Shown one piece after another: positions 1 through 5,234 of a DNA stretch of 9,816 nucleotides. The position numbers were made by a program, and so were the translations under genes. The notes beneath the pieces are model-generated. The model saw nothing but the letters and a program-made list of their open reading frames with translations, made no database searches and was not told where the DNA came from. This DNA is from Quisquiliibacterium sp. (GTDB lineage Bacteria; Pseudomonadota; Gammaproteobacteria; Burkholderiales; Burkholderiaceae_E). Each line of letters begins with the position of its first letter. The first letter of the stretch is position 1. The stretch lies in contig JAURMJ010000081.1 of the NCBI GenBank assembly GCA_030830765.1, forward strand, positions 1 to 9,816, in the 5' to 3' direction.

Positions 1-1492
1 AATCGACGATTGGCCCGCCACCAGCCGAACCGCCCGCAACCACAGGCTCGCCTTTCGCATCGAAAACAAGGGTCGGAGACATCGACGTAATCGGCCGCTT
101 GCCCGGACGCATCGCATTGGCCCGATCAACCGGCTCAACCGCAGCTGTTGAAAAGTTAGTCAACACGTTATTCAGCACGAAGCCGGCAGCCGGAATCCGG
201 GACCCGAAGTTCAGATTGATTGTCGTGGTGATCGAGACCACATTGCCGTGCTGATCGGCAATTGCGATCTGACTGGTGGTGGATACCGGATCATGGTCGT
301 CCGCGACAAACGCCTGCTTCGCACCGACCGGCTCACCAGCTTTCGGATTCGGATTCGCAGCTTTCGGATTAATCAGGCCTGACCGCTCGCGCAGGTAGGC
401 TGGAGCAAGCAAGCCTTCCAAGGGAATCCGGACATGATCCGGATCCCCAATCCAACGACGACGCTCAGCCTGGGCCAGTCGGCCCGCCTCGGCGTACACA
501 TGAGAGAAATCGGAGTCTTCAAAGGCATAAGCCTGCGGAGCGCGTGCCTCGAGCATCTGCAGCATCTGCAGCACAACGACCCCCCCAAAAGACGGCGGTG
601 CAAAACTGCAGACCCGATAAACCAGGAAAGGCGCGCACAAGGGTTCGCGCTCGACGGGCCGGTAGTCGCGGATATCCTGTTCGGTCAGCACGCCAGCAAG
701 ACGATGGGCACGAACGGCTGCAACAATCTGTCTTGCCCCTTCGCCGGCAAGCCAGGTGCGTGCGCCTTCGGTCGCAATCGCGCGCATCGTCTGCGCATAG
801 GCCAGATTGCGCACCGTGGCGCCAATCGGCAAGACCTTGCCTTGCGGGTCGAAATACAGCTCTGAGAGCGCTGCATGGGCCTTTTCGGCTCCCGGCTTTG
901 CCAGGATCGAATGCAGGTAGCGCGGCATCGGGAAACCCTCGATCGCCAGGCGGATCGCCGGTTCGAACAGGCGCGCCCAGGCCAATCGCCCGTGACGCTG
1001 ATGCGCCATCTGCATCAGCTGCAAGGTACCAGGCACGCCAACCGAGCGCCCGCTTCTGGCAAATTCCTCTGAGGAAAGCCTGCGCCCGTCAGGACCGAAA
1101 CGGATTGCCGGCGAGACCGCTGCCGGCGCTGCCGCCAATCCATCCAGACTGCTCAATTTGCGGGTCGAAGCATCCCAATACATCAGCAGGCTGCCACCGC
1201 CCAGTCCGGAAGACTGCGGCTCAACAAGACCAAGCACCATCTGGGTGGCGATCGCGGCGTCAACCGCCGTACCGCCAGCATCCAGCATTTCGAGCGCTGC
1301 AGCGGTGGCCAGCGGGTGAGCACTGACCGCAATCGCATCCTGCGCAGTCGGCGGCTGTTCTGCGCCTGCCTTTTGTCCCGAACTGACTGACTGATTCGAA
1401 CCACCGGTCGCTGCGCAACCGGCCAGCACCGCGACAACAGCCAACATGCCAAACGCTGATCTGAATCGGCAAAAGTCAACGCTCTGATGCAT
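1..1492 (-). CDS. ggt: Gamma-glutamyltransferase-family lipoprotein (Ntn hydrolase), 3' end missing
   Basis: About 497 codons are visible and the C-terminus runs off the left edge. The family is made as one chain that cuts itself before a Thr nucleophile; members hydrolyse or transfer gamma-glutamyl groups, for example from glutathione. A signal peptide ends in a lipobox (LAGC, Cys26), so the protein is probably a lipid-anchored envelope protein. Visible family marks are GGxAVDAAIA near residues 61-70, the VGVPGT segment, TSQ with the likely nucleophile Thr406, GNVVS, TTTIN (Asn426), FGSRI, RPGKRPITSMSPT and GGSAGGG. The ATG at 1490-1492 is chosen because GGGGTGAG lies 7 bases upstream (1500-1507) and the signal peptide follows directly. 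It sits 37 bases after thrH. Oddities are Leu119-Ala120 where the family normally has Arg-Glu, and Asn446 where Asp binds substrate, so gamma-glutamyl specificity is doubtful. The family call is firm; the substrate is unknown. Confidence 0.88.
   Translation of the reverse strand, partial: MHQSVDFCRFRSAFGMLAVVAVLAGCAATGGSNQSVSSGQKAGAEQPPTAQDAIAVSAHPLATAAALEMLDAGGTAVDAAIATQMVLGLVEPQSSGLGGGSLLMYWDASTRKLSSLDGLAAAPAAVSPAIRFGPDGRRLSSEEFARSGRSVGVPGTLQLMQMAHQRHGRLAWARLFEPAIRLAIEGFPMPRYLHSILAKPGAEKAHAALSELYFDPQGKVLPIGATVRNLAYAQTMRAIATEGARTWLAGEGARQIVAAVRAHRLAGVLTEQDIRDYRPVEREPLCAPFLVYRVCSFAPPSFGGVVVLQMLQMLEARAPQAYAFEDSDFSHVYAEAGRLAQAERRRWIGDPDHVRIPLEGLLAPAYLRERSGLINPKAANPNPKAGEPVGAKQAFVADDHDPVSTTSQIAIADQHGNVVSITTTINLNFGSRIPAAGFVLNNVLTNFSTAAVEPVDRANAMRPGKRPITSMSPTLVFDAKGEPVVAGGSAGGGPIVD
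338..370 (-). repeat. Short direct repeat inside the GGT homologue (NPKA...NPKA)
   Basis: The 13-base string CAGCTTTCGGATT occurs at 337-349 and again at 358-370, a 21-base (7-codon) period. It encodes NPKA at residues 375-378 and 382-385, separated by ANP. The segment lies about 20 residues before the predicted self-cleavage Thr406, in what should be the flexible end of the large subunit. It looks like an in-frame local duplication. Confidence 0.7.
554..571 (-). repeat. Two tandem copies of a 9-base unit in the GGT homologue
   Basis: CATCTGCAG is present twice in a row (554-562 and 563-571, plus-strand reading), encoding Leu-Gln-Met twice. It is in frame and follows the SFGGVVV segment. Its length is compatible with slippage, but it may also simply be a helix with repeated residues. 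Confidence 0.6.
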
Positions 1493-1529
1493 GTTAAGAC
1501 TCACCCCGACGCGGACCAGGACGGATCGA

Positions 1530-2153
1530 TCAGTTCGCTTCAGCCTTCAAACGCGCGGCAGCGGCATCGATCGCAGCGGTCAGCTCGCTGTAGCTGTTGG
1601 TGACCGGGAACTGTGGAAACTGCGCGGTGATGGTGGCCGGCGCATGGATGAAGAAGCCCGCATGCGCGGCTCCGAGCATGGCCGTATCGTTATAGGAATC
1701 ACCAGCTGCCATGACCTGGAAGTTCAGGCCGCGCAACGCATTGACCGCGGCCCGCTTCTGGTCAGGCATACGCAGCCGGTAGTTGGTTACCTTGCCGTCA
1801 TCGGCCACTTCAAGCCGGTGGCAGAACAGGGTCGGACGGCCGAGTTGCCGCATCAGCGGATCAGCAAACTCATAGAACGTGTCCGACAGAATCACCACCT
1901 GATAGCGGCCACGCAGATCGTCGAGAAATTCACGTGCACCGGGCAGCGGACCCATCCCGTCGATGACCTTCTGGATATCGGGCAATCTGAGCCCGTGGCT
2001 GTCGAGCAGCTTCAGGCGAAACTGCATCAGCTTGTCGTAATCGGGCTCATCGCGTGTGGTGCGCGAGAAATCCTTGATCCCGGTGCGCTTGGAAAACTCG
2101 ATCCAGATCTCGGGAACGAGCACGCCTTCCATATCCAGACAGACAACCTGCAA
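1530..2153 (-). CDS. thrH: ThrH-type phosphoserine phosphatase / homoserine phosphotransferase
   Basis: A 207-residue HAD-superfamily protein that closely resembles Pseudomonas aeruginosa ThrH along its whole length (about 205 residues there). ThrH dephosphorylates phosphoserine and can move the phosphate to homoserine, linking serine and threonine synthesis; it is cytosolic and Mg-dependent. Catalytic marks are all present: motif I DMEG with nucleophile Asp7 and the ThrH-typical Glu9, VPEIW, motif II ILSDT (Ser90-Asp91), FYEF, PLMRQLG, motif III Lys133, and motif IV GDSYND (151-156). The start is TTG at 2151-2153: it lines up with the family N-terminus and has GGAGG 5 bases upstream, and no ATG fits. 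It is preceded by a 187-base gap and followed after 37 bases by the GGT homologue. No other serine or threonine gene is in the window. Identification is firm; the in vivo role (serine versus homoserine) is not decided by sequence. Confidence 0.93.
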   Translation of the reverse strand: MQVVCLDMEGVLVPEIWIEFSKRTGIKDFSRTTRDEPDYDKLMQFRLKLLDSHGLRLPDIQKVIDGMGPLPGAREFLDDLRGRYQVVILSDTFYEFADPLMRQLGRPTLFCHRLEVADDGKVTNYRLRMPDQKRAAVNALRGLNFQVMAAGDSYNDTAMLGAAHAGFFIHAPATITAQFPQFPVTNSYSELTAAIDAAAARLKAEAN

Positions 2154-2158
2154 GTGAA

Positions 2159-2163
2159 CCTCC
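2159..2163 (-). promoter_or_regulatory. Ribosome-binding site fixing the TTG start of thrH
   Basis: GGAGG on the minus strand (2163 to 2159) is followed by five bases and then TTG at 2153-2151. Together with the N-terminal match to ThrH this makes TTG the likely initiation codon. It is a strong site paired with a weak start codon. Confidence 0.75.
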
Positions 2164-2179
2164 GCGATGTAATTCTTTC

Positions 2180-2228
2180 AAGAAAACGCCCGCTGCGATC
2201 GGGTCGCAACGCGGTTCGTCCCGTTGCG
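2180..2228 (-). terminator. Possible hairpin/terminator in the gap before thrH
   Basis: Read on the minus strand, CGCAACG (2228-2222) pairs with CGTTGCG (2211-2205), extendable to 9 pairs with one bulge. A second small hairpin follows, CCCG/CGGG at 2203-2189, then CGTTTTCTT (2188-2180). This could end the transcript from the hydratase-like gene or form a leader structure for thrH. The stem next to the T run has only 4 pairs, so the terminator reading is weak. Confidence 0.3.
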
Positions 2229-2281
2229 CGTCCGCATTGAAAGCCAGACAGCTGCAGACGAGGCATCAGCGCGGATGTTAC

Positions 2282-2335
2282 CCGAAGGCCTGCCTGTGAC
2301 AGACGCTCAGACAGCGCCATGAGCCCTGCCTTCGG
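2282..2335. repeat. 8-base inverted repeat just after the hydratase-like gene
   Basis: CCGAAGGC at 2282-2289 and GCCTTCGG at 2328-2335 are perfect inverse copies with a 38-base spacer, starting 6 bases past the stop of the crotonase-fold gene. No T run follows, so it is not a standard intrinsic terminator. It could stabilise the transcript 3' end or be chance. Confidence 0.4.
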
Positions 2336-2340
2336 ATTGC

Positions 2341-3147
2341 TCAGGTACCCGTCCAATTTGGCGCGCGCTTGTTCAGGAACGCATCGACCCCTTCGGCAAA
2401 GTCGTTGGACATGTAAGCCGACAGGATCAGCTTTTGTTCGAGTTCCTCGTCCAGCGCCGGACGCATGGCACGCAGCGCCTGCTTGGTCACCCGCATTGTG
2501 ATGGGTGCCTGACCGGCGATCGCTGTAGCCAGTTCCATCGCCCGCACCGTCAGCGTGTCGTAATCGGGCACGATCTCGCTGAGCATGCCGGCGTACTGCA
2601 TTTCCTGGGCACCGAACAGTCTTGCCGTCAGTACCATGTCCTTGACCCGGGCAGGCCCCATCAAGCCCACAAATCGCACATGGCTCTCGAGCGACAGGCA
2701 ATTGCCCAGCGTGCGTGCAATCGGCAGACCGAAACGCGAATCGGCGGTGGCAATACGGACATCGCAACAGGCCGCAATACCCAGCCCACCGCCGGTACAG
2801 GCACCGCCTATGGCAGCCAGCGTCGGGACACGGCATTCTTCGAGAAGGTCCAGAATCTTGCCGATCCGCTTTTCATAGTCGATCGCGTGCTGTGGCGACG
2901 TGAAGGCCTTGAACTCGGAAATATCGGTTCCGGCAGCAAAGGCCTTGCCACCGGCACCGATGATCAGCAGCACCCGGACCGATGGGTCGGCATCGACCTC
3001 ACGGATGGTCTTTGCAATGCCCTCGTACATCGCAAAAGTCATTGCATTGCGTGATTGCGGGCGATTGATCGTGACGCGCACGACCGCGCCAATGCGTTCG
3101 ATCAGAAGATCCTGTGTGGGATCACGGGGATTTTCATTAACAGTCAT
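2341..3147 (-). CDS. Enoyl-CoA hydratase/isomerase (crotonase) family protein lacking both hydratase glutamates
   Basis: A 268-residue crotonase-fold protein, the usual length. The CoA-binding and oxyanion-hole regions are intact: INRPQSRNAM near 27-36, KAFAAGTDI (68-76) and TGGGLGIAACCDVRIA (118-133). Against classical hydratase (rat Glu144 in GGGCE, Glu164 in FGQPE), this protein has Gly123 and Ile143 (SRFGLPIARTLGN). Water addition by the usual two-glutamate mechanism is therefore not expected; an isomerase, hydrolase, lyase or other thioester reaction is possible. The ATG at 3145-3147 has AGGAG six bases upstream; an earlier ATG at 3149-3151 is out of frame and stops at once. It begins 53 bases after the M81 peptidase gene, so the two are probably co-transcribed. 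The fold is certain; the reaction and substrate are not known. Confidence 0.88.
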   Translation of the reverse strand: MTVNENPRDPTQDLLIERIGAVVRVTINRPQSRNAMTFAMYEGIAKTIREVDADPSVRVLLIIGAGGKAFAAGTDISEFKAFTSPQHAIDYEKRIGKILDLLEECRVPTLAAIGGACTGGGLGIAACCDVRIATADSRFGLPIARTLGNCLSLESHVRFVGLMGPARVKDMVLTARLFGAQEMQYAGMLSEIVPDYDTLTVRAMELATAIAGQAPITMRVTKQALRAMRPALDEELEQKLILSAYMSNDFAEGVDAFLNKRAPNWTGT

Positions 3148-3200
3148 TCATGGCTCCTGGACTACACGGCTAGCGGCTGCGCGAAACCCACGCAGCGCCG

Positions 3201-4685
3201 TCATTGATGAGGATCACTGACACGCGGCCATAAGGCCCGTGTGACATTCCGATAGGGCAGACCTGTCATGTCCATTGACGCAGATCCGGGCGCAGACACA
3301 TAAAGAATCTCGCGGGCGATCGGCGCAAACCCGGCATGAAAATGCTGCGTGGATTTGACGATCAGCGCGCGATACCGCGATGGATCGATCCCGGCTGCTC
3401 TGAAACAGTCTGGATGAAAACTTTGCACCCGGTAGTTGTTGACGACAACATCAACTGCATTGTCATCGCTGTCGCCGGCGATTCGCAGCCAGGCCAGATC
3501 GCCAAGCGAAGCCATGGTCCCTCCGAAGGGCTGACGGGCCCGCTGCACCAGCGCCTTGACCTCAATCTGAACATCGATGGGATCGCCCGAGGCCGGTCCC
3601 AGCTTGCCACCGATCCGCATTGCAAAGCGCGCGCCGACCCCGGCGTCGAAGGCGACCGCGGTTGCAACCGGATCCCAGAGCGGCGACAAGGCAATACCGC
3701 CCAGGCCACGCTCAAGCACCCTGTGCAGCATGAAGGTCGAGTCGCCCGGAGAACCGATGCCCGGATTGTCGGCGGTATCTGCCAGCACAAAAGGACGGCC
3801 ATCGGGCGCCTGTGCCATCACATGATCGAGCGCTTCGTCGATCCCGACAAACGGCGGCACGATCGCGAAGCGGGAGTCCCAGACCTGCTGCCCGAGGTCG
3901 CGGGCAATGTCGAGTCCCTTTTGCTCATCACGGTCGGTGACGACAAGCACCCGCGTTCCAACCTCAGGTGTGTCGCCCCACGGGAAACCATGAGCGAGCG
4001 ACACCGACAACACGCCGGGCTCTTTTTCGAGCGCCTGCATTCGCGCAACGATGCTGATCATCGGCTCTCTGGTCGTCGGATAGACCCCCAACATCCCGCA
4101 GTCATGCACCGACATCACCGGATGCACTTCGCCGGCCAGTGTACGCACGACCAGGTCAAAAACCTCCTGAGCACGTTCAGCAACGTCGACGTGCGGATAC
4201 TCCTTGAAGATCACCATCAGGTCGGCGCTGGCCACTTTCAGCCCGGTCAAGTGGCAATGCAGATCCAGTTCGCAGGCGATCAGCACATCCGGACCGACCA
4301 GCTCGCGGACCTGGGCCAGCAGATCGCCCTCGGCGTCCGGATAGCCATCGGCGATCATCGCGCCGTGCAGATTCAGCAGCACCGCATCAACGGGCATTGC
4401 GGCGCGCAGATCGGCGAGAATTTCGTCGCGCAAGGCTTCGTAGGTGCCGCGCGTGGTGTCGCCAGCGGGTGTGGCGAATGCGGCCAGGCCCTCAATGACC
4501 TCCCATTGCAAGGCCTTGGCGCGTTCGCGCCAGATCACCAGCGGCAGGCCGAACAGCGAAGGCTTATCGCCATGCTTGCCGCCACGCACCAGCATGGCGC
4601 CCTCGAAGATGCTCATGCCAGTAGGAATCGGCGAGAACGAATTGCTCTCGGTTCCCAGGCAGGCAGTAAAAATTCTATGACTCAT
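3201..4685 (-). CDS. M81-family metallopeptidase (MlrC-like)
   Basis: A 494-residue protein of the M81 family, named after MlrC, which cleaves linearised microcystin in sphingomonads; most bacterial members act on unknown small peptides or amides. The N-terminal GTESNSFSP (11-19) is characteristic. The zinc site is visible as DLHCH (Asp141, His143) with His165 in EYPHVD; the 22-residue spacing between the histidines fits the reported MlrC zinc ligands, as I recall them. Other conserved blocks are NLHGAM (105-110), HGFPWGDTPEVG (232-243), DTADNPGIGSPGDST (303-317) and KSTQHFHAGF (444-453). There is no signal peptide, so it is cytosolic. ATG at 4683-4685 gives the family N-terminus; its ribosome-binding site is only a weak AGAG. 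It lies 60 bases after the GFA gene and 53 before the crotonase homologue. MlrC-type microcystin activity should not be assumed: no mlrA, mlrB or mlrD is nearby. Confidence 0.92.
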   Translation of the reverse strand: MSHRIFTACLGTESNSFSPIPTGMSIFEGAMLVRGGKHGDKPSLFGLPLVIWRERAKALQWEVIEGLAAFATPAGDTTRGTYEALRDEILADLRAAMPVDAVLLNLHGAMIADGYPDAEGDLLAQVRELVGPDVLIACELDLHCHLTGLKVASADLMVIFKEYPHVDVAERAQEVFDLVVRTLAGEVHPVMSVHDCGMLGVYPTTREPMISIVARMQALEKEPGVLSVSLAHGFPWGDTPEVGTRVLVVTDRDEQKGLDIARDLGQQVWDSRFAIVPPFVGIDEALDHVMAQAPDGRPFVLADTADNPGIGSPGDSTFMLHRVLERGLGGIALSPLWDPVATAVAFDAGVGARFAMRIGGKLGPASGDPIDVQIEVKALVQRARQPFGGTMASLGDLAWLRIAGDSDDNAVDVVVNNYRVQSFHPDCFRAAGIDPSRYRALIVKSTQHFHAGFAPIAREILYVSAPGSASMDMTGLPYRNVTRALWPRVSDPHQ

Positions 4686-4706
4686 CGGCTCTGACCCATG
4701 AATAGT

Positions 4707-4750
4707 GAAGCCCGACCGGGCGATCAGCGAAGCCCAGACGGGCGATCAGC
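4707..4750 (-). repeat. 22-base tandem repeat, two copies, spanning the end of the GFA gene
   Basis: Two adjacent 22-base copies (4707-4728 and 4729-4750) match at 19 of 22 positions. Read on the minus strand each is GCTGATCGCCCG, three variable bases, then GGGCTTC. Each copy can form a small hairpin (GCCC pairing GGGC). The stop codon of the GFA gene (4746-4748) is inside the first-transcribed copy, and the second lies in the 60-base gap before the M81 gene. The three differences fall together in the hairpin loop region. Confidence 0.75.
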
Positions 4751-5189
4751 TCTTTTGCGGCATCGGCCGGTTCTGCGCATGCTGCTCGACTCCCGGATCG
4801 AGATGATCCCAGCGTCGGGCGCTTTGCATCCAGATATTCATCACGACCTGCATCCCGTTCGAATCATCCAGCGTCCCGACCTTGAGAACACTGACCTCGG
4901 GCATGTGCGCTCGGCGCGTGTAGATCGGCGAACCGCAGTCGGCACAGAATGCACGATGCAGTGTGCTGCCGCTGTCGACGATCTTGGAGAAGATCTTGGG
5001 GGTGCCCTTTGTGATCTCGAGGCGATCCGAGGGCACCACGGTATTGGCGCTTGCACCGGTTCCTGACGCCTTCTGACAGTCTGTGCAATGACAAAGAATG
5101 ATCTTGTCCAGCGGCTGGTTCACCTGGTATCGGATCGCTCCACACAGGCAGCCCCCTTGAAGCTGCGATGCCAGATTCTGTTCAGTCAT
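4746..5189 (-). CDS. GFA-family (glutathione-dependent formaldehyde-activating enzyme-like) zinc protein
   Basis: A 147-residue protein with the complete cysteine pattern of the GFA family: CLCG (Cys14, Cys16), CHCTDC (Cys33, Cys35, Cys38) and CADCG (Cys82, Cys85), which bind structural and catalytic zinc. The founding member (Gfa of Paracoccus) was described as speeding S-hydroxymethylglutathione formation, but most homologues have no proven substrate, and a formaldehyde role cannot be read from sequence. Length is normal and there is no signal peptide. The start ATG at 5187-5189 has a very good AAGGAG five bases upstream. It lies 45 bases after the helicase gene and 60 before the M81 gene. 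The last few codons, RPMPQKS, reach into the 22-base tandem repeat, so the C-terminal tail may have been changed by that duplication. Family assignment is secure; function is open. Confidence 0.9.
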   Translation of the reverse strand: MTEQNLASQLQGGCLCGAIRYQVNQPLDKIILCHCTDCQKASGTGASANTVVPSDRLEITKGTPKIFSKIVDSGSTLHRAFCADCGSPIYTRRAHMPEVSVLKVGTLDDSNGMQVVMNIWMQSARRWDHLDPGVEQHAQNRPMPQKS

Positions 5190-5190
5190 A

Positions 5191-5227
5191 TCGGCTCCTT
5201 GTCGAAGTGTTCTGGAACTTTAGCCGA
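5191..5227 (-). promoter_or_regulatory. Inverted repeat that could mask the GFA ribosome-binding site
   Basis: On the minus strand TCGGCT (5227-5222) can pair with AGCCGA (5196-5191). The second arm includes the last two bases of the AAGGAG ribosome-binding site (5200-5195) and the spacer before the ATG. The 25-base loop contains a smaller GTTC/GAAC pairing. It may tune translation of the GFA gene, but six pairs can arise by chance. Confidence 0.3.
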
Positions 5228-5234
5228 ATCTGGA

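Noticed and set aside
544..1326. A 260-codon plus-strand frame opposite the GGT homologue.
   Set aside because: The opposing frame has clear family motifs; this product is dominated by Arg, Ala, Pro and Ser and looks non-coding.
2027..2836. A 269-codon minus-strand frame spanning the gap between the crotonase homologue and thrH.
   Set aside because: It overlaps both real genes in another frame, its product is Arg/Cys-rich with no motif, and the part in the gap has no start supported by a ribosome-binding site.
3201..4685. Reading the MlrC-like gene as evidence of microcystin breakdown.
   Set aside because: M81 homologues are common in bacteria that never meet microcystin, and mlrA, mlrB and mlrD are absent from the window.
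3336..4694. A 452-codon open frame on the plus strand, antisense to almost the whole M81 gene.
   Set aside because: The M81 frame opposite matches a known family throughout. The plus-strand product has no recognisable motif, is loaded with His, Gln, Arg and Gly, and is what GC-rich codon bias produces on the opposite strand.
4683..5196. The similar strings GAGCCGATATG and GAGCCGATG before the GFA and M81 starts as a shared regulatory motif.
   Set aside because: Both are short and sit where ribosome-binding sites are expected. The likeness is adequately explained by that and chance.
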